NCBI RefSeq assembly: GCF_023015625.1
Contig: NZ_JALKAH010000006.1
Coordinates: 62,001-126,000, forward strand
Reading direction: 5' to 3'
Source of the DNA: Yoonia sp. F2084L
Lineage (GTDB): Bacteria; Pseudomonadota; Alphaproteobacteria; Rhodobacterales; Rhodobacteraceae
Length of the DNA stretch: 64,000 bases
The first letter of the stretch is position 1. The number at the start of each line of letters is the position of its first letter. Positions 44,900-53,069 of the stretch are shown here, piece by piece. The notes beneath the pieces were generated by a model. The model did no database searches, was not told the origin of the DNA, and worked only from the letters and a program-made list of their open reading frames with translations. A program made the translations under genes and the position numbers.

Positions 44900-45784
44900 G
44901 CGTCTGAACAGTACATATTTGCAGTAGATGGCGGCGGCTCGGGCTGCCGCGTGGCCATATATGATGCCAACAAAGAGGTCATCGCGTCCGCAAAAGGTGC
45001 GCCTGCCAACGTCTTCACCAACCCTGACGACGCAATCCGCAACGTATTGGACGTGATCCAAAAAACAGCCGCGCAAGCAGGGTTCACAACGCAGGTCATC
45101 GCACAAAGCGCTGCTCATATTGGGCTCGCGGGGGTCATAGACCCTACTGACGGTGACCGTATCGCCGCCGCGATGCCCTTTGCACATCTGACCGTATCAG
45201 ACGACCGCGCGACATCGGTGGCCGGAGCCTTTGGTGACAGTGACGGGGTTTTGGCCGCCGTTGGCACCGGATCATTTGTTACAGCGCAATCAAGCGGAAT
45301 CGTGCGATACTTTGGCGGTTGGGGATTTGACGTATCGGATCAGGCGTCCGGTGGTTGGCTGGGACGCCATGCATTGCAGCGCACTCTTCTGGCACATGAC
45401 GGCGTGATCGCGCAGTCAGACCTGACCAGGCACCTGTTGGATCACTTCGACGGCAGCCTTGTCAAACTGGTCCAGTTTGCCAGGGACGCGCGTCCCAGCG
45501 ACATGGCTGCCTTTGCCCCCAGGATCGTTCATGCGGCAAGTCGCAATGACGTAAATGGCGTGGCACTGATGCAGGAAGGGGTGCAATATCTGATGGCCTG
45601 CATAAAAGCCGCGCAATGCGCACCCGGAACTACCCTGTGCCTAACCGGCGGCCTTGGCCCACATTATGCACCCTACCTTGATGAGGATTTGCGCGCGTCG
45701 CTGCAAGCACCCGCAGGCACCGCGCTTGACGGCGCATTCCACCTTGCACAACGCAATCTGGCGAAAAGGGCCAAAGCCTCATGA
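44891..45784 (+). CDS. BadF/BadG/BcrA/BcrD-type amino-sugar kinase
   Basis: A 297-residue ASKHA-fold kinase. FAVDGGGSGCRVAIYD (10-25) is the phosphate-1 loop, VGTGSFVTA the phosphate-2 loop, GGWGFDVSDQASGGWLGRHAL is a signature of N-acetylglucosamine/MurNAc kinases of this family, and LTGGLGPHY the adenosine loop. It should phosphorylate GlcNAc and possibly MurNAc, producing the substrates of nagA and murQ in this locus. AAGG precedes the ATG. Its stop overlaps the GntR gene by 4 bp. Confidence 0.9.
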   Translation: MGIASEQYIFAVDGGGSGCRVAIYDANKEVIASAKGAPANVFTNPDDAIRNVLDVIQKTAAQAGFTTQVIAQSAAHIGLAGVIDPTDGDRIAAAMPFAHLTVSDDRATSVAGAFGDSDGVLAAVGTGSFVTAQSSGIVRYFGGWGFDVSDQASGGWLGRHALQRTLLAHDGVIAQSDLTRHLLDHFDGSLVKLVQFARDARPSDMAAFAPRIVHAASRNDVNGVALMQEGVQYLMACIKAAQCAPGTTLCLTGGLGPHYAPYLDEDLRASLQAPAGTALDGAFHLAQRNLAKRAKAS

Positions 45785-46539
45785 GCGTGTCCGCCTTTCT
45801 TAAACCCGCCGACTGGTTCCGCGACGACGGTGGACCGCGCTATGTGCAGCTACGGCAACGTCTCAGCGATGGCGTATCCCAAGGCATCCTGTCACCGGGC
45901 AGCCCCCTGCCACCCGAACGCGAAATCGCATCCATCACCGACTTTTCCCGCGTTACCGTCCGCAAGGCAATCCAGTCACTAGCCGAAGACGGGATCATCG
46001 TGCAACGCCAAGGCTCTGGGTCGTTCATCGCATCCAAAACCGAGCAGATCGAACAAAAGCTGTCGCGGCTGACGTCCTTTTCGGAAGACATGGAACGACG
46101 TGGCAAAGTCTCGACCTCGCAATGGCTAGAGCGGGGTTTGTTCCTGCCTTCGCCTGATGAGATGACGTCGCTCGGGCTGTCATCCGAGGACTCGGTTGCG
46201 CGCATTGTGCGTCTGCGCCGCGCAGATGGAGCCCCCATCGCGATTGAACGCGCCTCCTTGCCCACTGATATCTTGCCAAATCCACTGGCGGTGCAAACCT
46301 CGCTTTATGAGACGCTGGAACAGGACGGCCATCGTCCTGTACGCGCATTGCAGAAAATCTCGGCGATCAATCTGGCAGAGGCGGAAGCGGCACTATTAGA
46401 GGTGGCCACAGGCGACGCCGGTTTACGGATCGAGCGGACGTCGTATCTGGCTTCGGGGCGCGTTGCCGAGTTCACGCAATCCATTTATCGCGGTGACGCC
46501 TACAACTTTGTGGCCGAGCTGCGGCTGTCAAAGGAATAG
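45781..46539 (+). CDS. GntR/HutC family regulator (NagR-like)
   Basis: A 252-residue repressor. The winged helix (about 20-85) contains LPPEREIASITDFSRVTVRKAIQSL and the wing DGIIVQRQGSGSFIASK; a UTRA effector domain (about 95-245) follows, the type that binds GlcN-6-P or GlcNAc-6-P in NagR. It sits inside the operon it likely controls. Its probable operators are the AATACCT-type repeats at 44769-44899. Confidence 0.92.
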   Translation: MSVSAFLKPADWFRDDGGPRYVQLRQRLSDGVSQGILSPGSPLPPEREIASITDFSRVTVRKAIQSLAEDGIIVQRQGSGSFIASKTEQIEQKLSRLTSFSEDMERRGKVSTSQWLERGLFLPSPDEMTSLGLSSEDSVARIVRLRRADGAPIAIERASLPTDILPNPLAVQTSLYETLEQDGHRPVRALQKISAINLAEAEAALLEVATGDAGLRIERTSYLASGRVAEFTQSIYRGDAYNFVAELRLSKE

Positions 46540-46541
46540 AT

Positions 46542-47570
46542 ATGCCCGCGCCAACCCATATGCGCCGCGAGATCCTTGAAATCCCGCAAGCCGTGGACAG
46601 GTTGCTGTCACAAGGTGCCGGGGCCATCAAATCCGCCGCCGACGCGCTGCGTGCAGCAGATCCGAGGTTTATGATCTCGGTGGCGCGCGGCTCGTCCGAC
46701 CACGCCGCCACCTATTTCAAATATGCCAGCGAGTTGGTCGCTGGCATCCCTGTCGCCTCGGTTGGCCCCTCAGTGGCCTCGATCTATGACCGAAAGCTCG
46801 CCTTGGCTGGCAGCGCCTGCCTTGCGATTTCGCAATCCGGCAAAAGCCCCGACATCGTGCGCATGGCTGAAATGGCCGGGCAGCAAGGCGCGCTTGGGAT
46901 TGCTTTGACGAACCATGCTGACAGCGATCTTGCAAAGGTAAGCCAGCATACCTTGCCCTTGCATGCCGGGGCCGAGATCAGCGTCGCGGCCACCAAGACC
47001 TTCGTCAATTCGGTGGTATCGGCGATCTGGCTGTTGGCAGAATGGCAAGATGACGACGCGCTGCGGTCCGCAATTTTTCAACTGCCCGAAGCGTTAGAAA
47101 AAGCGGCACATATGGATTGGAGCGCGCTCAGCGCCGAGACCGCATCGCATCAATCGCTATACTGTCTTGGGCGTGGCCCGGCATTCGCCATTTCCAATGA
47201 AGCGGCCTTGAAGTTCAAGGAAACCTGCCAGCTGCATGCTGAGTCTTACTCTTCCGCCGAAGTGCTGCACGGTCCGGTGTCCATCGTCGATCGCGGCTTC
47301 CCGGTCATCGGACTGACCGCCGCTGATCAGGCCGAACGATCACTGGTCGAGGTCGCCGATCAGATCGCACAGAAAGGCGCAAAGGTGTTTGTCACGTCAG
47401 ATAAGGCCAAGCATGCCACCTGCCTGCCATGCGCGCGCACGACGCATCCGCTGACCGATCCCATTTCGTTGATTGTGTCGTTTTATGCGATGGTTGAGCA
47501 AATCGCCGTTTCACGCGGCATCAACCCCGACGCGCCCCGGCACCTCAAAAAAGTGACCGAAACGGTATGA
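46542..47570 (+). CDS. SIS-domain glucosamine-6-phosphate deaminase (NagB-II-like)
   Basis: A 342-residue double SIS protein. ISVARGSSDHAATYFKYASE and AISQSGKSPDIVRMAEMA are the sugar-phosphate loops of domain 1; YCLGRGPAFAISNEAALKFKETCQLHAESYSSAEVLHGPV is typical of domain 2 in GlmS-like deaminases. It lacks the glutaminase domain of GlmS, so it should deaminate GlcN-6-P to fructose-6-P, like NagB-II. It lies 3 bp after gntR and overlaps nagA by 4 bp. This arrangement replaces the classical hexameric NagB. Confidence 0.92.
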   Translation: MPAPTHMRREILEIPQAVDRLLSQGAGAIKSAADALRAADPRFMISVARGSSDHAATYFKYASELVAGIPVASVGPSVASIYDRKLALAGSACLAISQSGKSPDIVRMAEMAGQQGALGIALTNHADSDLAKVSQHTLPLHAGAEISVAATKTFVNSVVSAIWLLAEWQDDDALRSAIFQLPEALEKAAHMDWSALSAETASHQSLYCLGRGPAFAISNEAALKFKETCQLHAESYSSAEVLHGPVSIVDRGFPVIGLTAADQAERSLVEVADQIAQKGAKVFVTSDKAKHATCLPCARTTHPLTDPISLIVSFYAMVEQIAVSRGINPDAPRHLKKVTETV

Positions 47571-48697
47571 CAAAACGCGCGTTGATCGGGGCCGCGATTT
47601 TTGACGGCAAAGTGCTGCACCAAGGCCGCACTTTGCTTTTGGATGGCCCCGATTTCGTTGATATCGTCGCAGACGACATTCTACCGCCTGACTACCCCGC
47701 AGAGGCGGTGGATGGCGGTATTATCATGCCCGGCTTCGTTGACTTGCAGGTCAACGGTGGTGGTGGGGTGATGTTCAATGACGCCACGAATGTCGCGGGT
47801 CTGACAAAGATCGCGGCAGCGCTTGTCGCCACGGGCACCCGTGCATTCTTACCCACCCTGATTACGGACACACCAGAACGCACGCGTGCCGCGATTGACG
47901 CGGTAGAGAGTGCAATCGCGCAAGGTGTTCCAGGGGTTATCGGGCTCCATCTTGAGGGGCCGCATCTATCGGTCGCCCGCAAAGGTGCGCATGATCCCAG
48001 TCTGATCCGTCCGATGACGGATGAAGATGAGGCACTGCTGTTGGATGCCGCACGACGCCTGCCAAATGTGTTGGTCACCGTGGCACCGGAAAGCGTGACA
48101 CCGGAACAGATCGGGCGGCTCTCGGATGCCGGTTTGATCGTGTCACTTGGCCACTCCGATTGCAGCTTTGAAGACGCCCAAACCGCTTTCGCAGCCGGCG
48201 CGCGCTGTGTCACCCATCTGTTCAACGCCATGAGCCAGATGAGCAATCGCGCGCCCGGTCTTGTGGGGGCAGCATTGGACACACCCGGCATCGCGGCAGG
48301 GCTGATCGCAGACGACATTCATGTGCACGCCAGCATGATGCGGATCGCACTGGCCGCCAAACAACACCCGGGCAAGATTTTTCTTGTCACGGACGCCATG
48401 GCAACGGCAGGATCTGAGATCACCCAATTCACCTTGAATGGCCGCACTGTCCTGCGTCGCGACGGGCGGCTAACGCTGGAAGATGGAACCTTGGCAGGGG
48501 CAGACCTCAACTTTTCGCAGGCTATTTCGGTGTTGGTGGATAAGGTTGGTGTGGCACCGGAAACCGCATTGGCGATGGCGACACAGTTCCCCGCCGATTG
48601 TCTGAAACAACCGGGCGCTGCGGGGGCTTTTGTGACCGGACATCCTGCAAACGCGATCCGGCTTGGTCCCGATTTCGCCTACCTCGGCCCATGCTGA
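47567..48697 (+). CDS. nagA: N-acetylglucosamine-6-phosphate deacetylase
   Basis: A 376-residue amidohydrolase. GFVDLQVNGGGGVMFND is the NagA entry motif, LHLEGPHLSVARKGAH carries the metal-binding Glu, LGHSDCSFEDAQTAFAAGARCVTHLFNAMSQM the metal His residues, and VTDAMATAGSE the catalytic Asp. It removes acetate from GlcNAc-6-P, feeding the SIS deaminase. It overlaps the deaminase gene by 4 bp. Confidence 0.96.
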   Translation: MTKRALIGAAIFDGKVLHQGRTLLLDGPDFVDIVADDILPPDYPAEAVDGGIIMPGFVDLQVNGGGGVMFNDATNVAGLTKIAAALVATGTRAFLPTLITDTPERTRAAIDAVESAIAQGVPGVIGLHLEGPHLSVARKGAHDPSLIRPMTDEDEALLLDAARRLPNVLVTVAPESVTPEQIGRLSDAGLIVSLGHSDCSFEDAQTAFAAGARCVTHLFNAMSQMSNRAPGLVGAALDTPGIAAGLIADDIHVHASMMRIALAAKQHPGKIFLVTDAMATAGSEITQFTLNGRTVLRRDGRLTLEDGTLAGADLNFSQAISVLVDKVGVAPETALAMATQFPADCLKQPGAAGAFVTGHPANAIRLGPDFAYLGPC

Positions 48698-48764
48698 GCC
48701 TGCGGTTGCACCCATGGGCGGCAAACAGCTAAACACGGGGGCGCTTCATCTGATCGGACCCCAC

Positions 48765-49754
48765 ATGGCCAAGCCGCCCCGCTTTAACATCATGATCGTC
48801 GGCCAAGGCGGACGGCTGGAGTATGAAGCTTTGCTTTTCACGGCGTCGTTGCGGGCCTATTCGCCGCAGTTTGCGGGTAAACTCATTGTCGCCGAACCCC
48901 AGCCGGGCCCCTTGTGGGACCGCGATCCACGGATGTCCGAGCCCATCAAGGCGCAACTGACAGAAATGGGCGCGCAGATCGTGCCGTTTCAATCGACGCA
49001 TTTCGGGCAGCCCTACCCACATGGGAACAAAATCGAAGGGTTGCAGGCGCTGCCAGCGGGCGAGCCCTTTATCTTTTTCGACACCGATACGCTGATCACC
49101 GGGGAATTGGCGGACGTCCCGTTTGACTTCACCCGCCCCGCCGCGTCCATGCAGCGCACCGCCACATGGCCGGTGGAAGAGCTTTACTGGCCCGGCTATA
49201 CCGCGATCTGGAAATCGCTGTACGACCGCTTTGATCTGAACTTCGAAAGCTCGCTCGACCTGTCCCAACCCGATGAATACTGGGAGCGATATCTATATTT
49301 CAACGCTGGTTGGTTCTTTGGGGCAGACCCCGCAGCATTCGGCCAAAGGTTCACCGAATACGCCCTCAGCATACGCGACAATCCCCCCGCTGAGTTGGTG
49401 ATCCAACCGCTCGATCCATGGTTGGATCAGGTGGTCCTGCCACTGGTCATCCACAGCTTCGGTGGCGGACGCCCGGGGTCTGAACTGGACGGCCTCGATG
49501 GAACCGCAACCTACCACTACCGGGTCTTACCGCTGTTTTATGCCACCGCCACCGACAATCAGGTTGCCTTGCTGGAAGAGGTCACGGCCCCCAACAAAAT
49601 CAAGAAACTGCTCAAGCTGCATGAGCCTTTCAAACGGATGGTCTACCAAAAACGCGGCCATAAGGTACGCGCACTCTTTGACCGGCAAAACCTACCGCGG
49701 CACGAGCGGGCGATCAGAAACCAGATCAAGTCAGCAGGGTTGTGGATGCGGTGA
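48765..49754 (+). CDS. putative glycosyltransferase-like protein
   Basis: A 329-residue protein with features of a GT-A nucleotide-sugar fold: an N-terminal strand FNIMIVGQGGRLEYEALLFTASL and a DTDTLI motif in FIFFDTDTLITGELADV that could bind metal and donor. No signal peptide or membrane helix. The start at 48765 is tentative; an ATG at 48714 lacks a ribosome site too. It follows nagA in the same direction with a gap of 67 bp, and may belong to that transcript or be independent. Substrate unknown. Confidence 0.65.
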   Translation: MAKPPRFNIMIVGQGGRLEYEALLFTASLRAYSPQFAGKLIVAEPQPGPLWDRDPRMSEPIKAQLTEMGAQIVPFQSTHFGQPYPHGNKIEGLQALPAGEPFIFFDTDTLITGELADVPFDFTRPAASMQRTATWPVEELYWPGYTAIWKSLYDRFDLNFESSLDLSQPDEYWERYLYFNAGWFFGADPAAFGQRFTEYALSIRDNPPAELVIQPLDPWLDQVVLPLVIHSFGGGRPGSELDGLDGTATYHYRVLPLFYATATDNQVALLEEVTAPNKIKKLLKLHEPFKRMVYQKRGHKVRALFDRQNLPRHERAIRNQIKSAGLWMR

Positions 49755-49810
49755 GTTTGTTTGGCAGGTGTGTGGACGCGGCGGCCGTTCGCCCAATGTC
49801 CGCTTTTGGC

Positions 49811-50389
49811 TTAGCTTGTGCGAACTCGGACGTAGCGCGTGGAAACTGCACCGGTGTCCATTTGCTTAGCTTCGGTCAACATCAAGTTGGTGCGAAATGT
49901 GTGGCCATCGAACAGCCGCGTTCCGTGCCCGAATAATAGGGGAACGGTAAGCAACCAAATTTCATCGACAACATCTGCGCGCATCGCTTCCTGTGCAAAA
50001 GCAGCGCCTGCAAAGATTACCATGTCTTTGCCCTGGCCCTTTCTCAAATCCTCGACCACCGTCTCGATGCCGTGATTTGCCAATGTCGAGTTTTGCCAAG
50101 CATCAGCATCTTGCAGCGTTCGGCTGAAAACGATCTTCCGCGATCCATTCATGAAATTGGCCAGCTTGCGTTGAGGTTCGGGCGTTTCTGGATTCGTTTC
50201 GGCGTTCGGCCAAAAGGCAGCCATCTCTTGCCAAGCGGCGCGTCCATATAGGAGCGTGTCGAAACGCTCGATCATATCGAACGTCCATTGATCGAGATCG
50301 CTTGACCACTCTGGAATGAGCGGTTCGTGACCCGGACCATTGATGTAGCCATCGACACTCTGAACCATTGATACAACCAGTTTGCGCAT
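49811..50389 (-). CDS. dihydrofolate reductase/RibD C-terminal family protein
   Basis: A 192-residue NADPH-dependent reductase-fold protein: MRKLVVSMVQSVDGYINGPG is the typical N-terminal strand and MVIFAGAAFAQEAMRADVVDEIWLLTVPLLFGHGTRLF the typical C-terminal RibD_C stretch. The substrate is unknown; many such genes are annotated 'dihydrofolate reductase' without proof. The start is placed at MRKLVVS, since the open frame upstream crosses the divergent regulator's promoter and has no homology-like features. It diverges from the HxlR gene, its likely regulator. Confidence 0.88.
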   Translation of the reverse strand: MRKLVVSMVQSVDGYINGPGHEPLIPEWSSDLDQWTFDMIERFDTLLYGRAAWQEMAAFWPNAETNPETPEPQRKLANFMNGSRKIVFSRTLQDADAWQNSTLANHGIETVVEDLRKGQGKDMVIFAGAAFAQEAMRADVVDEIWLLTVPLLFGHGTRLFDGHTFRTNLMLTEAKQMDTGAVSTRYVRVRTS

Positions 50390-50408
50390 ATAACTCACAT
50401 CCCCTACT

Positions 50409-50460
50409 AATTGCAGTATGCAATTGGTATATGATTGCCAATCTAATTGCAAGTTGCAAC
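50409..50460. promoter_or_regulatory. palindromic operator between DHFR-like and HxlR genes
   Basis: AATTGCA-GTA-TGCAATT (50409-50425) is a perfect 17-bp palindrome, and a related AATTGCAAGTTGCAAC follows at 50445-50460. The two copies share TTGCA half-sites and lie between the divergent genes, fitting an HxlR-type dimer site. Confidence 0.65.
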
Positions 50461-50480
50461 TAGAAGTGTGGAGCGATGAA

Positions 50481-51014
50481 ATGCAGCGACGATCAGGATG
50501 TCCGATCAATCTCTCTATGGAGGTCCTTGGCGACCAATGGAGCTTGATCGTCCTGAGGGACATCATGTTCGGGCAGCGCAGGAGCTTTCGGGACATACTG
50601 ACGAACTCGGAAGAGGGTATCGCAACAAACATCCTGACAAGCCGTTTGAACAAGCTTGTCAAAGAAGGGTTGCTGACAAAAAGGCCCGACCCGTCACATC
50701 GCCAGAAGTTTATCTACAGTCTCACTGAAATGGCAATCTCGCTCGTTCCGGTGATCGTCGCACTTGGGTCATGGGGGCGACGCTTTCTGCCCGTCTCCGA
50801 AGAATTGAGTATCCGGGCGGAGCTTCTCGAAGATGGTGGGCAAGAGTTTGCGAATGACTTCATGAACGAACTGCGCGCCCTACATCTTGGCATCCCGCTA
50901 CCAGACCCAAAGCAGTCAGTCCTGCAGCGCTTACAAGCCGCATATGAACAGGTCGTTCGAAATAAAGAACAAAGTAGGGCGCAAAAAAGCGGTCGTTCGC
51001 TGCAGTCTGACTAA
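50481..51014 (+). CDS. HxlR family transcriptional regulator
   Basis: A 177-residue winged-helix regulator. RSGCPINLSMEVLGDQWSLIVLRDIMFGQRRSFRDIL carries the conserved Cys and the GDxWSxLILRD core; TNILTSRLNKLVKEGLLTKR is the recognition helix and wing. HxlR proteins usually sense electrophiles through that Cys. GGAG is eight bases upstream. The C-terminal 60 residues are a longer tail than in typical members. It probably controls the divergent reductase. Confidence 0.92.
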   Translation: MQRRSGCPINLSMEVLGDQWSLIVLRDIMFGQRRSFRDILTNSEEGIATNILTSRLNKLVKEGLLTKRPDPSHRQKFIYSLTEMAISLVPVIVALGSWGRRFLPVSEELSIRAELLEDGGQEFANDFMNELRALHLGIPLPDPKQSVLQRLQAAYEQVVRNKEQSRAQKSGRSLQSD

Positions 51015-51178
51015 GGAACAGGTTGGGCTCCTTCCGGACCTTGCAGGCAGCGCAGCATCTTGCAGACTGGGTCGCCTAACCTTTAGGTAAGTGCGGAATA
51101 GCACGATTTGCTTCGATGCGGTGTTGTGCTTTCGCAAGGCCCGTTGCAGAACAAGGCCCCCTTCAATAACTCCTGACC

Positions 51179-52135
51179 CTAGAGCGCATCAGTCTGGCAT
51201 TTGGCGAAACACGCCTCTGCATGGGTCAGATTGCACAGGGCCGTGCCTTTGGTGCTGACGGTGGCACTGGCGGCAGCGACGCCCCATTGCAGGGCCTTGC
51301 AAGGCGCCTTGCCACGGGCCAGAGCCAGCGTCATTGCCCCTACAAAAGCGTCACCCGCCCCGATCTTGCTGCGCACTTTCACGTGAGGGGGATGGGAAAA
51401 GAACCGGTGATTTTGTGACACCAAGACAGACCCTTCAGCCCCGCGCCCCATCACAACCGTTTTCGCCACGCCACGCGCAAGCAGTTCGGCGGCAAAAGCA
51501 ACACTATCGGCAATTGTGGTCATGGGATGGGTCGCGGCCTGTGCCGCTTCGTTTTGGTCAACGCGCAGCAGGTGCACCGGCGTTGCAGGGTGGGCAATCA
51601 ACCGATCCAGCGCAGCGCCAGAGGTATCAATGATCACCCGCGCGCCTTTAGGGGCTGTGACCGCGATGATCTGACTTAGAAAATCAATGGGCAGACCCGG
51701 TGCGACACTGCCGCTGATCACCACAAATCCGTCCTGTGGGATCTGTTCCGCGATGGCGGCAAGCAAATGACCCGCGTCCGTAGGTGTCATCAGTTCCCCC
51801 GGCACGCTAAAGCGGAACTGCGCGCCTGTGCTATCGTCGGTCACAGCAAAGCTTTGTCGGGTTTCACCGCTGACAGCCACGGGCAGGGCAGGGACATTTT
51901 CAGCGGCCAGCAATTGCAACAACCGGTCCCCCATTGCCCCGCCAACAGCGACAAGCGCGCGGGCTGATCCATCCAGTTTGCACACAGCGCGCGCCACGTT
52001 GACGCCGCCCCCACCGGGATCAAAACGGGGCACAGCACAGCGCAGTTTCGGCCCGGCAATAACCTCGGCGACATTTGTTGCCAAATCGACTGCGGGGTTC
52101 AGGGTGATGGTCAGAATATCGGCCTGTGGGTGCAT
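51179..52135 (-). CDS. pfkB: PfkB-family phosphofructokinase (hexose-phosphate kinase)
   Basis: A 318-residue ribokinase-fold sugar kinase. ITLNPAVDLATNV and DPGGGGVNVARAV resemble E. coli PfkB (6-phosphofructokinase II); KIGAGDAFVGAMTLAL is the anion hole with catalytic Asp in GAGDAF. Either 6-phosphofructokinase or a 1-phosphofructokinase/tagatose kinase role is possible. It follows a small unknown gene by 3 bp in one operon, and an FNR/FixK-type box lies before that operon. Confidence 0.9.
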   Translation of the reverse strand: MHPQADILTITLNPAVDLATNVAEVIAGPKLRCAVPRFDPGGGGVNVARAVCKLDGSARALVAVGGAMGDRLLQLLAAENVPALPVAVSGETRQSFAVTDDSTGAQFRFSVPGELMTPTDAGHLLAAIAEQIPQDGFVVISGSVAPGLPIDFLSQIIAVTAPKGARVIIDTSGAALDRLIAHPATPVHLLRVDQNEAAQAATHPMTTIADSVAFAAELLARGVAKTVVMGRGAEGSVLVSQNHRFFSHPPHVKVRSKIGAGDAFVGAMTLALARGKAPCKALQWGVAAASATVSTKGTALCNLTHAEACFAKCQTDAL

Positions 52136-52138
52136 CCT

Positions 52139-52498
52139 TCAGGTCTTTTGAACCATTGCCAACCGCATGACAGCGGCCAGTATCGCTTGCCCCAGAACCG
52201 CCGCATGGCCAATGCCGATGATTGCGTCACTGTCGCGGCTGTCGTTTTCGCGCAGGGTGCAATGCCAGTGACCGTCGCGGTCGTTGGCACGTCCACGAAT
52301 ATGGATCGACCAGTTGGGATAAGCCTCATCCGCGATCAAAATCGCCTGATCTGTTAAGCCAATGCGGTCCGCTGCTGGAAGGTCCACCTTGGGCAACAAG
52401 AATGCCAGCGCGCGGATCACCCCATCAAAATCAGCGATGCTCATATCGCGGGTGGTTTCCAACTCTTTGATCAGGACGTCCAATTCAGGGTCTTGCAT
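52139..52498 (-). CDS. small conserved protein of unknown function
   Basis: A 119-residue protein with no recognised domain. The N-terminal half is acidic and helical (MQDPELDVLIKELETTRDMSIADFD), the centre contains NWSIHIRGRANDRDGHWHCTLREND, with His and Trp residues, and the C-terminus is a hydrophobic helix (GIGHAAVLGQAILAAVMRLAMV) that might be membrane-facing. It is first in an operon with the PfkB kinase (gap 3 bp), and an FNR/FixK-type box is centred 69 bp upstream. A regulatory subunit or sensor for the kinase is conceivable but unsupported. Confidence 0.7.
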   Translation of the reverse strand: MQDPELDVLIKELETTRDMSIADFDGVIRALAFLLPKVDLPAADRIGLTDQAILIADEAYPNWSIHIRGRANDRDGHWHCTLRENDSRDSDAIIGIGHAAVLGQAILAAVMRLAMVQKT

Positions 52499-52560
52499 TG
52501 CTATTCCTCCTTGGTGGATCGGCGTGTCCCTCGTTCTAGCAAGCGGCGTGGCACCCCTTT

Positions 52561-52574
52561 TTGATTTTGGTCAA
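52561..52574. promoter_or_regulatory. FNR/FixK-type box
   Basis: TTGATTTTGGTCAA matches TTGA-N6-TCAA. Centre 69 bp from the 52139-52498 gene and 63 bp from the DUF2267 gene, so a divergent arrangement again. Confidence 0.7.
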
Positions 52575-52630
52575 TCCTGCGCGCGGCTGACGGGCTAGCA
52601 AGGGCCACATCACCACGAAAGGAATTGGCA

Positions 52631-53059
52631 ATGGCACGCATGATCCACGTTTTTGAACGCACGACCCACGAGGCACATGAATGGGTGAACGATGTCGCCG
52701 GGCGCACCGGCTGGGGCAACGAACGCGAAGTGCTGCGCCTGCTGCGCATCGTCCTTAGCAAGATCCGCGATCATCTGCCCGTCAATGAAATGGCCCAGTT
52801 TTCTGCACAGTTGCCCGTGATGCTGCGCGGCATGTTCTTTGAGGGCTGGCAACCCAAGCTGACGCCCGTCCATGAACGCCATGCGATTGATTTTGTAGCT
52901 GCCGTTGATGAAAAGGTCGGCGATGTGATCGACTATCAGGGGGTCACGGACATCAAGGCAGTCTTCAACGTCATCAATGCCCGCATATCGCGCGGCGAGG
53001 TCGAAGACGTGCGCGCCTGCCTGCCACAAGAGCTGCGGGATTTATGGCCGGCGCCTTAG
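52631..53059 (+). CDS. DUF2267 family protein
   Basis: A 142-residue helical protein of the DUF2267 family: THEAHEWVNDVAGRTGWGNEREVLRLLRIVLSKIRDHLPVNEMAQFSAQLPVMLRGMFFEGW is the family core, followed by a C-terminal VEDVRACLPQELRDLWP, a duplicate of the half-domain seen in such proteins. Function unknown; genes of this family often lie near stress and membrane-protein genes. AAGGA precedes the ATG by seven bases. It converges with the lipoprotein of the Mla operon. An FNR/FixK-type box lies 63 bp upstream. Confidence 0.88.
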   Translation: MARMIHVFERTTHEAHEWVNDVAGRTGWGNEREVLRLLRIVLSKIRDHLPVNEMAQFSAQLPVMLRGMFFEGWQPKLTPVHERHAIDFVAAVDEKVGDVIDYQGVTDIKAVFNVINARISRGEVEDVRACLPQELRDLWPAP

Positions 53060-53069
53060 GGTCCTGACC

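Noticed and set aside
50390..50662. N-terminal extension of the RibD-like reductase
   Set aside because: The extra 91 codons cross the operator and the HxlR coding start in antisense; MRKLVVSMVQSVDG is the normal family start.
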